From: Brachycybe producta
Lineage: Eukaryota > Arthropoda > Diplopoda > Playtdesmida > Andrognathidae
DNA: 64,000 bases
NCBI GenBank assembly: GCA_036925085.1
Contig: JAUPFP010000001.1
Coordinates: 18,847,342 to 18,911,341 of the forward strand
Direction of reading: 5' to 3'
Below are positions 52,391 to 62,091 of the stretch, one piece after another. Made by a program: the position numbers and the translations under genes. Position 1 is the first letter of the stretch. The number at the start of each line of letters is the position of its first letter. The notes below the pieces were generated by a model. That model searched no databases. It was not told where the DNA came from and saw only the letters and a list, made by a program, of their open reading frames with translations.

Positions 52391-52930
52391 CTGGTTGGCA
52401 CTACCCCATATAATGCTATGACCATTGAAGTCCCACATAAGAATCGAGGGAGTCGGCAACTGGCACACAAGGTCATCAAGATCTGCCGCCTGAACACCCT
52501 CATGAGGAGGTAAGTACAAAGAACAAATTGTAACAAGAAATGGCAATGCAAACCAGAGAGGCACCTGCAAGAGCAAACAGTCATTCCAAGCCAAAATAGC
52601 CACCCCAACCTCCCACAGACCCCACACAATTATAATGCTGGTAAACAGTGAATCCACATTGCACATAGAGAGCCCCATGGGACAAGAGAATTTTCTGCAT
52701 GGCACAAACAACCGGGTTATAACAGGAAAGAAGGACCCATAATGCATCAGTGTGCCCACACACCCCAACAGTTTCATTGCTAACATGCCATCAAGCCAAA
52801 AGTACTGGCTTCAACCGGCCCCGCTGATGGGACACAAACAAAACTGGAACCCGGAGGATCCACACTAGCTGGGCTGGTAACACAACCACTACCTTCACAG
52901 AAAGAGGTGCCAAGGTCCTAATGTGTTCTC
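52339..52930 (-). pseudogene. Jockey-like LINE endonuclease fragment
   Basis: LPFLVTICSLYLPPHEGVQA, then DDLVCQLPTPSILMWDFNGH and SIIWGS, match the central blocks of AP endonucleases from jockey-type LINEs (the PSILMGDFNGH active-site block). Upstream sequence to about 52,930 fits the start of ORF2 but in changing frames. The 3' side (reverse transcriptase) is missing. Confidence 0.8.
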
Positions 52931-53329
52931 AAATATTCTTTATTTAAATATTTGAATTGACCCATTTTTCATTAGTTATAAAATTTGGGCCTATCTAGGG
53001 GTTCATAAGAGGGGGACTTGTTATTTTGTTAAAATGTCTTTTTTACTTCCTGGTTTCTGTGGGGTGTTGGTATGCCCTGTAGAGGTTTTAAGGAAGGGAG
53101 ACATTGTTTACAAAAATAAAAAATAGAAAGTTTGTCTGGGACTTTCTAGGGAATAGTGGTGTGGTTGTGTATTTCTAAACTTTTGAAAAAGACCCTTAGG
53201 GCTTTTTAGGGGACACTAAGAAAATTTTTAAAGAAACCACTTTAAAAGAAAACATTTTAAGAAATAAATTCATGTGGCATGCATACAACATGCAACATTC
53301 CAACCCCTAAAATTATACTTATAAAACTA

Positions 53330-53990
53330 ATTATTATAAAGTAATAATTTCAATTTGGTTTTTCATCATCTTATGTGTCTTTTTGTTCCTTCTGCTTTTT
53401 AAGTTTCTATATTGAGTCTTTGTTAATTTTGGTTTTGGATGTTGATTGACTTCTTGTTGCTCACCCTTACTGGTTCCAATTTTCCTAGAGGGTTCTTTTG
53501 TTGTGAATGAAGTGTCCTTACTTTTGAAATATGTTGTTCTTGCTTCCATTGGAAAAGTTGTGGAGGTCAATGTCGTAGATATCACAGTTGCCTTTGGTGT
53601 TGATTTCTGTTTGTCAATTTTGCTTTTAAGGGCAGATATAACCCTTGATGTTTTGGTTGTTTTGAATGGTGGAGCACTGCTGATTTTTTGAGGAGGATAT
53701 TTCTTTTCTCGGAGATCCCTTATTCATTTTACTTTCTCCAAAGTTGTGTCCAAGAATTTTGGAATTCTTGGCTTAGGCTTTTTGAAGAGTAGTAGGTAGT
53801 CCGGAGCATGTATTTGCTCCTCAAAAGTTGCTACTGGTATCACTTTTTTAATGCCAGTGTAGTTGATGGTTGTGGCATTTTTTATTTGTAGAAGATGGGT
53901 GGAGGTGGGGTTTTTGTGGTTGGCCTCATCCAGGTAGTTAGTGTGACGATGCAGCAGCATCATGTAACACAGCATCATGTAACACCATGT
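53330..53990 (-). pseudogene. Probable LINE ORF1 (gag-like) C-terminal fragment
   Basis: Minus-strand frames at 53,978-53,724 and 53,585-53,334 read basic, Thr/Lys-rich protein (LLLFKKPKPRIPKFLDTTLE; KPKLTKTQYRNLKSRRNKKT). No zinc knuckle is visible. Position and strand upstream of the endonuclease fragment suggest ORF1 of the same jockey-like element, which would then be 3'-truncated, unusual for a LINE. Confidence 0.4.
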
Positions 53991-54470
53991 ATTTCACCTT
54001 TTTACTCTTCCCCTAGCCTGGGGGTCCCTTGGGACCCAAGGGACATACTTCCGTCCATTCCCTCCCTCTTGGAAACCCCAAAGCTTCTAAAACATATCCT
54101 GGTTCTGGTATTGGCAGATGGATACCCACCGAAGCATGGTCCCTGGAGCATGGATACACCTGTGAGGGTGTACACAGGCCCTAGGTACACCCGTGAGCGT
54201 GTACACAGGGGTACACACGTGAGGGTGTACACAGGCTCTTGGTATAAAAGGCTGTGTTTCGATATACTCTGGGTCCATTCTTTTATATATCGAAACATGA
54301 AATAACTCATCTAATGGTCCAGTGCCGAAAGCACATCACACTTACAACTCTTCTCTATTATATTGTGCTTTGATGATTGTGTACATTAAAATAAGTAACG
54401 ACAGTCTGCATTCGTCTTGCCTGTATCAACCATTCTTTTCCACCATCGTCGTAACTACGGAATCCTTCAG
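53976..54470 (+). mobile_element. LTR-like block with TATA box
   Basis: Starts TGTAACACCATG after a 15-bp tandem duplication (agcatcatgtaacac twice). The TATA box ttggtataaaagg lies at about 54,238-54,250, preceded by three gtgagggtgtacacagg-like units. The same cassette precedes the TATA box in the LTR at 48,405-49,102. The right end is uncertain (about 54,470). Fossil. Confidence 0.45.
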
Positions 54471-54539
54471 AGAACAACCCCGGCACCAGTGGACTCAGGT
54501 AGTATATCACAAACTCTCCCAGTGAAAAGCGGTATCCAA

Positions 54540-54952
54540 TGTAACTAAGAGTCTACAACATGAGCCCCATAACAAGAGCTCTACATTGCTACAATCGTCA
54601 CACAGGGCTAATCCCACTCTCTCACCAACCACCCCCTCCTGCACAGAGAGGGTGAGAGGGAGAAAATACAAAAAACAAATAGGGGGAACTATGTCATCCC
54701 ACAAAAGATAAATTTGATCCGGAAAATGTCAGAATTTGTAGTAAACACTTTTCTTTTCATTCATTTCAACTTTATACAACATATGACTGTATACTTTTAT
54801 AATAATCGAAAGTAACACTAAAGTCAACCATTTTAGTGATATTTTAGCACAATTTTTTAATGTTTTGCAGATAGCAACACTGCAACCTTAGACTATTACT
54901 TTCCAAGGTAATAGTCTAAGCTTCAACAGTTTTCTCTGTACATGTCAACAAA
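54540..54952. other. Spacer with a perfect hairpin at 54,887-54,921
   Basis: Nothing coding. The hairpin is cttagactattac-tttccaag-gtaatagtctaag, 13-bp stem and 8-base loop. Confidence 0.6.
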
Positions 54953-55189
54953 AACGTATAATAGAATTTGGCTAGTTGTAACAGCAAAATCAATAAGAGG
55001 TATTAATACAATAAAATAAATCGAAAAAACAAATTTACTGCAAGCCAAACAGAAAACCGTTGTTTTTTAAGTGTGCGGCAAAACATAAACAAATTGAAAA
55101 AGTGTTGTTCCCAGTGACGTTCCAATATGGCGTCGGGGCGGAGCTTCTTGAAGTCAGCACACCTTACATACTCTGCAAACCTTGATAGG
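54953..55189. mobile_element. MITE family C, copy 2 (left-truncated)
   Basis: Matches 5,180-5,420 through gctagttgtaac, gcaagccaaacagaaaaccg, aaaaagtgttg and the end catactctgcaaaccttg. Confidence 0.8.
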
Positions 55190-55467
55190 GGGCTATGTGT
55201 ATACCATAGCCTCCGATAAATACAGGCCTGTCGGCTTCCCATTGACTCTATGGGGTATTAAAATTTCGCCGGTTACGCATCTAAATAACACTAGAGGCAA
55301 CATAGAACATGTTAATCATAATTATTTTCAGTTAAATTAATTTGTTATAATCAATTGTAAATTATTAATAAATTATTGTATATATGTATAAAGACATATA
55401 CACATAGGTGTAATGGTTGATTGTGAGGGTATAATTAATTAATTCCTTTACCTAAGAAAACTCCAGT
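55190..55467. other. AT-rich flank of the gypsy element
   Basis: About 280 bp of AT-rich sequence with taattaatt / attaataaatta runs. No gene seen. Confidence 0.5.
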
Positions 55468-56288
55468 TGTAACGACCCGACTTGGGTCCGTTGCAACACC
55501 CCGGCAAAACTTCCCCGTCTTACCTCCTCCTGACTCCCTTGGGGCCGAGGTCGAAGCGCGGACTGCCCGCTCTTGTCCGTCCGGTCCCTGGGTAACGCCG
55601 GTCGAGAGTCGATCTCCCCGGAGATCGACGGACGAATTGCCGCCGAACCGATGGAGAATCCACGGTAAATCCCCGTTGGATCTTACCTTGGAAAGCCGAC
55701 GCGAAGTACCGGCCGAAAGGACGAAAATAGGATGGTGGGTGGTTGGTGAAATCCCACTTGAACCCCCACCCTCCCCGCGGTAACTTCCCCAGAAAATAAG
55801 TGACACGGACACCAGTGTGTTGAGTGAAAATAAAGGATGATTTATTCACAGAATAAATGATAAAAACACTCACTGTTGTAAAGGCAATATCTGCTGGATA
55901 AATGTATCCAGCAGAGAGCCAACCAAAGATGATAATTTATTCAGAAGAATAAATGATGAATAACAATGCACCTCCTGGCTAATCCAGCCAGGAGCTCAGG
56001 TGTAATACACCCACACTCCACCAAGAACAAAGATGAATGGTGGCCATCTTGGCCACCTGATGAAATTGAAGAGAACCAATTACATGCACACAGCATCAGG
56101 GTCTAACACACACTGCCCAGAATATAATGGCCGCCGCCATTATATACCCCCAGGCTGCTCCACCTGGGGGAGGACAGTGACCCTTGCTGGCCATTTTGTC
56201 GTCTGCCTGGCAGCTAATTAGCCAGCCTAGCAGACGACACAGGAGATTTAGTTCTGCTCCACATAGAGAGCAAAACTGGGTTGTTACA
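55468..56288 (-). repeat. 3' LTR of the gypsy element
   Basis: 821 bp, with ends TGTAACAACCCAG and CGGGTCGTTACA in element orientation. A hairpin CCCCCAGG-tggagcag-CCTGGGGG directly precedes TATATAATGG (about 56,140). Related to the solo LTR at 973-1724. Confidence 0.9.
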
Positions 56289-56379
56289 ATCCTCTCAACT
56301 TCCCTGATCCGCCCCGGGATCAGGTCAGTCGAGCCAGCAAGGATTGCTCCTGTGACCCCCACTCAGCGTCAGGCTGAAT

Positions 56380-59300
56380 TCATCGGTGGTGGAACCACCG
56401 GAGTGCCCACCACTCCGATATCCACCGACGTGCCCACCACAGGCACATCTGGGTGTTACGCCACCCGTGTCCGATATCGAACTCAGTTCCCCTGAGCCTT
56501 GCCTCCTCCTGCCGTCGAAACACATCGATGGCTAGAGTGGCAAGCTGCGGACCCCTACGTAGGATCCGACTCGTTAGAAGATCTACGAGGGCGGCTGCGG
56601 GATCAGACTCGCTCCCTCGTAGCGGTTGGACAACAAATTCTCCAACCATCTCTTCTAAGTCGCAGCCAAGGAGACGCTGGACGTATGGTGCCGCGAGCTG
56701 GACTAGACGAACTAATCCAGCTCCTGTCCCCATCACATCCAAAAATGCAAACCGTCTCCTAACCGGGTTGATGACCAACAACACCGGAAAGTCTCTACAA
56801 CCAAAAGCAAGCACAAATCGCATGCTAAATGATGGCAACGACCGCAACCATGGTACCGGGAGTGGCTCTCCCAAACGGTAATAACCAAGGTACTGGAACC
56901 CCTCCATTCCCGGCTGGTCCTGCCACAGACCAAGTCGGTTATTCAGAAAGACCTCTCCTTCTGAATACGGAGGACTGGCTCCAGAATGTCGACCCTTGCC
57001 CGCAGGCTGGGGAGACCTGGCTTCCTCTTCCGGTCCTAGGGTCCCAAAGACCCCCTTGTCAGGACTCGGAGAGAAGGGTGTCCTTCCAATGGAAGGCACG
57101 GGACCACGTTTGGTAGGAACACTAACTTTCCCCACCGGGCTGCCCCCGCATCTAGGTGAATGCGAGCTGACCCGGTGGAGAGTTCCCACCGACCGAACCC
57201 ATGGGTTCGGTACCGTGACCACCTTCGGGGAGGATGGAGGTATACCGAGACCAACATCTCGCATTGACCTCCCATCCGTCCGCGCCGTCATTACCTGACG
57301 GGTATGGTACGGCTGGTTCCCGGCCGACACGGTCGCACCGTGTCGGGACTCCTCCTCATCCGTCCCAACCCTTCTGGCAGTCGTCCCCAGGGACTCCTCA
57401 CCAGAAGGTCCTGGACCTCCCTTCTTCCCAAACCTGGACTTTTTCTTGTCCACCTTCTGTTTCTTCTTTTGGGAAGAAGGTTTACCGTGCTTTGAGCCGG
57501 ACACACCTAAGCTCAAAGACTCACCGGGCCGGTCAAACTTAGGAGGGTGGTTAACCCCCTTCGAGTGACTGGACTTCCCAACCGAAGCCTTTCCAGCCGA
57601 AGCTGTACTCGCCTCCGAGTTGACTCCCGTAGCCGACTTGACAATTGAGGACAGTCGTGCCGCCACGACATGCCCTCTCTCATCCCGGGGAATCTTTAAT
57701 TTCCCCGGTGCAAGGGTCGGCTGACCCTTGCCACCAACAGTTTTAGCTCCCGCACCTTGGGTAGGTGCCTTGGGAGCCTGCATCGCCCCCCTCTGGGCAA
57801 TGCGCTGTTGGCCAGCGGCAGTTGAGGTCCTCGCAACAAGTGCGACACCACGTCCAACAGGAGGTTCCCCTGTAACGAGCAGATTCCGGACTTCAGTTCC
57901 CCGCAGGGGCGGAAACTGAGAGGTTCGGGGCTCGAACTCCTGACGGCGTTCAACCTGCTTAGCTCTTTTTATCCGAGCTTCACACTTTGCCGCTTGAGCC
58001 AAGTGGTACCGCGCACGGTCCTCATAGCTCAACTTGCCTGCAGGGAAGCTGGCCGGACCTCGATGTGAGGTCGTGGCCTTTTTCCCTGCCGGATGACTGA
58101 CCACTGGTGGGGTGAAAGGGCAGGGACATTTCTGTCCCTGACCACCACCACCACTCACAGGAGTGCTCTTCCTAGGAGTGGATACTGAAGGCTGGTTGGC
58201 CTTTTTCTCCATTCTTCGGTCCCTCTTGGGAGTCCCAGACTGCCTACCCGAAGAACCATCCACTGCTGCGGGCGAACCCACAGCAGGAGGTTGGTCTTCA
58301 GGCCGGGCAGCCCCTGGGGCTCCCTCAGGATGAGCATGGGCCTCAGCTAGAAGGCCTACTGCCGGCATAAGTAATGCCATGGCAGCTTCCCTCCTCTGGA
58401 GCTGAGCCTCTCTCTCAGTAAGAGCCCTCATCCGTGCAGCGTACCTAGCAGCACCGGACTTCTTCTTGGATTTCGATCCGTCCTTACGGCACTGCTTGGT
58501 AGGGAACTCCCCGACGTAGGATCGTTTCCCATCCGCCATCAGAAAACTTTCCGACGGCGTCTGGTACTTTTGACTTTCGTCTACCCGATCAAGTCGGTCC
58601 TCTTCAGTTTTCCCCAAAGGGACAACGTCTAGAGGACTCCCTTGAATGGTGGGAGTACCCTCCCGGGATCCGGTCATCGACCGTTTACCCGGGGAGGCCT
58701 TTCCTCTCCCTTCAGACTCCAAAGAGTCCTCTGAAGAGAGGATACACTGGCCTCTCCACTGCCTGGTGATGTGCACCACGGAAACCTCCGTTGTGTCCAT
58801 CCCAGCCTCCGGACTTTCCTCAGCCAGGCTAGCCAATTCTAGCCGGCTTCGGCTTGCCGGAGCTACCAGTTTTCTACTGGCAACCAGCAATCCTGCATCT
58901 TTCCGTTTCCTCCGGTGAAACAAACGTTTCAAGAGCCAACTAGCAGCAAACGACCGTCCCTGTTTATTTTTCCAAACAGGATGGCGCTTAGCCGCTAATA
59001 TCTCCGGAGGAACGGCCAACACCGATGCAGGAGGGAGAGCACAGTTGGAAACATCACCTGCAGACTTAGCACCAAGTCTGCAGCTGGACATTACGGATTT
59101 CTCCACCCAGTTCTCCCTGGGCGACCGCCATCTGTTCGTGACAGACAGGCGGTGTCCCGTCCAGGGGTCTCTGGGTGCCCAGTTCTTGTTCTTCCGAACC
59201 AGGCCATCATCCCACTCCAGGGATCGGCCTGCTCTCTCCCACCAGGGCAGGGGCTCATAGAGTCCCTGACGGGTCCTGGCACTCTCTGGTGGCCCAGAGG

Positions 59301-62091
59301 AAGCTTGCATAACCTCAAAAGCCTTCGGTTTCCTCGGACGGAGGTTATACCGGGGCTGAGGTGCTTCCTCTGCCTCAGAGTCGGTAGACTCACTAGCCAA
59401 GCCAGGCCGACTGGACGGTCCCGGAGGAACATTATCGTCCTCCACCGTCCTATCATCCTGGGACTCAGCATCACTGGTCCCACTGGAGTTCGATGAGGTG
59501 TCAGAGCTACCTAGGCCATCTTCCTCACGAACTCCACATGTGGGAACGTACGGCTTCAGGTTATCAACATGAAACCGGTCCCGCACCTTCCGACCATACC
59601 CATCTACGAACTCTATTTCGTAGACTAGGTCGGAAACCTGCCGGACCACCGTACCCAGTTCAGCCTTGTATGCGAAGTTCCACTTCTTGGCTTGGCCGAG
59701 TTTCCCAGCCATATCCCTCATCCAAACCTTCATACCAGGTTGGTACAGGGGTGGCTGCACCCGGCCAGCGTCATACCGGCTCTTCTGCTTTGCCTGAGCG
59801 GCCGCCAAATTTTGACGAGCACGCTCCTCCACGGCTTGCTGGTCAGGCAAGTCGCGGATCGGACCGTCAGGAAGGAGATTATCAATCTCCAACCTAGGTT
59901 CGCGGCCAAACAACAATTGGTACGGAGACACCTCCGTGCTCTCCTGCACCGCAGTGTTGTAGGCCCACACGGCGGGCCGTAACTTCTCAAACCAATCACG
60001 TTGGTCCTTGAGGGGATCAAGGTAACGCTTTATGGTCTCCATTACGGTTTTATTCGTACGTTCCGTAAGCCCATTCGCTTGCGGATGGTACGCCGTCGTG
60101 TGGTGCTGCGCTATATTATAGCGCTCCCTGAACTTTCGCAAAAGCTTGCTACAGAACTGGGAACCACGATCCGAGATGAGAGTTGTCGGTGTGCCATACA
60201 CCAACAAGATCTCATCTTTCAGGAACTTGACAACACAAGCGGCCGTAGCCCTTCGTACTGCCTTCGCCACGCCGTACCGAGTGAAGTAGTCCACCATGAT
60301 CAAAACATAGGTGACTCCACCCACGGACGCAGGAAACGGCCCAACGAAGTCCATTCCCCAGGCATGAACTGGGTACTCTGGAACTATCGGTTGCAAGAAT
60401 CCTTGAGCTCTTGCGAACTGTCGTACTCTCTGACACACCAAGCATGATTTAACATACTCCACCGTGTCACGTTTCATACCTAACCAGTAGAAACGAGTAC
60501 GCAACCATTGGTATGTCTTGTACACTCCGAAGTGACCAGCTTCGGAGCTATCGTGCAACTTCCGCAAGCAGAAGGCTTGACACGACCTCGGCACAACCAA
60601 CACAGTTCTGGTGCGATCCTGTATGGATTTGATGGCATACAACAATTTGTTTGCCACCACAAACTTGAACCTTAAGTTCGAGTTGGGGTCGGTGTAGAGC
60701 TCACGCTTCACCTTGGAGCACCAATTGTCATTGGCCTGCTCCATAACCCAATCCACCTCGGACCGGACCCGGTAAATTACCTCACCCACGTCAGCCTCGA
60801 CGTGTTCAGGCAAAGAAGGATCGTCAACTTCATTTACCGGATACCGACTCAAACAGTCGGCATCCTCATGAAGTTTCCCCTTCTTGTACTGAATCTTATA
60901 CCGGTACTCCTGCAACTGCATTTGCCAACGCCCCAACCTGCCCTGCAGGTTTTTGGCAGTCTGCAAATGACAGAGCGCATGGTGATCAGTTACAATCACA
61001 AAGTCCCGGTTAAAGATGTAAGGTCGGAATTTACCCACGGCAAACATGACCGCCGAGCATTCCTGCTCGGTGACACTATACCGTGTTTCCGGTCCCTTCA
61101 TGAGACGGCTAGCGTAGGCCAGAACCCGAGGAGCCTTGTCCTCAGGTAGCTTCTGGTATACTACGACACCTAGACCGTACCCACTAGCATCGGTGTGAAT
61201 TAACACCTCACCACGTGGATCATACATGGTGAGCACCGGTGCTTCGGTTAAAAATGCCTTTAACCGCTCAAACGCTAGACCACACTGCTCCGACCAGTCA
61301 AAGGACGCATCCTTCCTGGTCAGATCATGCAGTGGTCTTGCGACCTTGGCGAAGTCCTTTATGAACCTACGGTAGTAGCCGGCCAGTCCAAGAAAACTTC
61401 GGACGGCGGTCACCGTCGTAGGGACACTGAACTCTTCGACTGCTCTCACGAGTCCCGGGTCCGGAGCAACTCCCTCGGCACTCACAATGTGACCGAGATA
61501 TTTGACCTTGTCAAATCCGAAGAAACACTTCTTCGGCTGGAGTTTCAGCTCCGCCCCTCGTAACAGTCTCAGGACAGTACTCAAGCGTTCGAGAAACTGC
61601 TCAAAGGTGCTCCCAAAGACGATAATATCGTCTAGGTACACCAAGCAGCTCTCCCACTTGTGTCCCGCCAACAAGAGGTCTAACGCTCTTTGCATCGTGG
61701 CAGGAGCATTGCAGAGTCCGAAAGGCATTTTTCGAAACTCAAATAGACCTTGAGAGCAAATGAATGCGGTCTTCTCAATGTCTTGCTCCGCCATCCTGAC
61801 CTGCCAGTAACCACTAGCAAGGTCCAGGGTTGCAAAATACTTTGCTCCGGCTAGTGAATCGAGGGCATCATCGATGCGAGGTAGCGGGTACTGATCCGCC
61901 TTTGTCTGGGCGTTCAGTCTCCGATAGTCCACACAGAAACGAAAGCCACCATCCTTCTTGCGAACAAGTAAGATAGGGCTTGCGTAAGGACTATGCGAAG
62001 GTTGGATTACACCTGCATCCAACATTTTCGCTACCTCTTCTCGCTCGATCGCACGAGCCGCTGGAGCGGTTCTTCGCAATCCTTCTCGCAC
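56380..62091 (-). CDS. gypsy pol: RT, RNase H, integrase and long extension
   Basis: One open frame of 1,903 residues. Reverse transcriptase spans about 15-250 (FRFCVDYRRLN; YLDD at 152-155). RNase H spans about 295-415 (HTDASGYGLG, VTDHHAL, DADCLSRYP). Integrase zinc-binding HHCC is at about 513-553 and the D,D-35-E core at Asp581, Asp641, Glu677; the GPY-like C-terminal region reaches about 860. About 1,000 further residues follow: a disordered basic/Pro/Ser-rich stretch, an Arg/Glu coiled coil near 1,215, then a compact domain near 1,690-1,850 (LLVINPVRRRFAFLDVMG...FVVQPLRGSESDPAAALV) that weakly recalls the Ulp1/C48 protease fold. Typical gypsy pol ends soon after integrase, so the extension is unusual. 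It could be an additional element-specific protein read through as a fusion. Confidence 0.93.
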   Translation of the reverse strand: MREGLRRTAPAARAIEREEVAKMLDAGVIQPSHSPYASPILLVRKKDGGFRFCVDYRRLNAQTKADQYPLPRIDDALDSLAGAKYFATLDLASGYWQVRMAEQDIEKTAFICSQGLFEFRKMPFGLCNAPATMQRALDLLLAGHKWESCLVYLDDIIVFGSTFEQFLERLSTVLRLLRGAELKLQPKKCFFGFDKVKYLGHIVSAEGVAPDPGLVRAVEEFSVPTTVTAVRSFLGLAGYYRRFIKDFAKVARPLHDLTRKDASFDWSEQCGLAFERLKAFLTEAPVLTMYDPRGEVLIHTDASGYGLGVVVYQKLPEDKAPRVLAYASRLMKGPETRYSVTEQECSAVMFAVGKFRPYIFNRDFVIVTDHHALCHLQTAKNLQGRLGRWQMQLQEYRYKIQYKKGKLHEDADCLSRYPVNEVDDPSLPEHVEADVGEVIYRVRSEVDWVMEQANDNWCSKVKRELYTDPNSNLRFKFVVANKLLYAIKSIQDRTRTVLVVPRSCQAFCLRKLHDSSEAGHFGVYKTYQWLRTRFYWLGMKRDTVEYVKSCLVCQRVRQFARAQGFLQPIVPEYPVHAWGMDFVGPFPASVGGVTYVLIMVDYFTRYGVAKAVRRATAACVVKFLKDEILLVYGTPTTLISDRGSQFCSKLLRKFRERYNIAQHHTTAYHPQANGLTERTNKTVMETIKRYLDPLKDQRDWFEKLRPAVWAYNTAVQESTEVSPYQLLFGREPRLEIDNLLPDGPIRDLPDQQAVEERARQNLAAAQAKQKSRYDAGRVQPPLYQPGMKVWMRDMAGKLGQAKKWNFAYKAELGTVVRQVSDLVYEIEFVDGYGRKVRDRFHVDNLKPYVPTCGVREEDGLGSSDTSSNSSGTSDAESQDDRTVEDDNVPPGPSSRPGLASESTDSEAEEAPQPRYNLRPRKPKAFEVMQASSGPPESARTRQGLYEPLPWWERAGRSLEWDDGLVRKNKNWAPRDPWTGHRLSVTNRWRSPRENWVEKSVMSSCRLGAKSAGDVSNCALPPASVLAVPPEILAAKRHPVWKNKQGRSFAASWLLKRLFHRRKRKDAGLLVASRKLVAPASRSRLELASLAEESPEAGMDTTEVSVVHITRQWRGQCILSSEDSLESEGRGKASPGKRSMTGSREGTPTIQGSPLDVVPLGKTEEDRLDRVDESQKYQTPSESFLMADGKRSYVGEFPTKQCRKDGSKSKKKSGAARYAARMRALTEREAQLQRREAAMALLMPAVGLLAEAHAHPEGAPGAARPEDQPPAVGSPAAVDGSSGRQSGTPKRDRRMEKKANQPSVSTPRKSTPVSGGGGQGQKCPCPFTPPVVSHPAGKKATTSHRGPASFPAGKLSYEDRARYHLAQAAKCEARIKRAKQVERRQEFEPRTSQFPPLRGTEVRNLLVTGEPPVGRGVALVARTSTAAGQQRIAQRGAMQAPKAPTQGAGAKTVGGKGQPTLAPGKLKIPRDERGHVVAARLSSIVKSATGVNSEASTASAGKASVGKSSHSKGVNHPPKFDRPGESLSLGVSGSKHGKPSSQKKKQKVDKKKSRFGKKGGPGPSGEESLGTTARRVGTDEEESRHGATVSAGNQPYHTRQVMTARTDGRSMRDVGLGIPPSSPKVVTVPNPWVRSVGTLHRVSSHSPRCGGSPVGKVSVPTKRGPVPSIGRTPFSPSPDKGVFGTLGPEEEARSPQPAGKGRHSGASPPYSEGEVFLNNRLGLWQDQPGMEGFQYLGYYRLGEPLPVPWLRSLPSFSMRFVLAFGCRDFPVLLVINPVRRRFAFLDVMGTGAGLVRLVQLAAPYVQRLLGCDLEEMVGEFVVQPLRGSESDPAAALVDLLTSRILRRGPQLATLAIDVFRRQEEARLRGTEFDIGHGWRNTQMCLWWARRWISEWWALRWFHHR

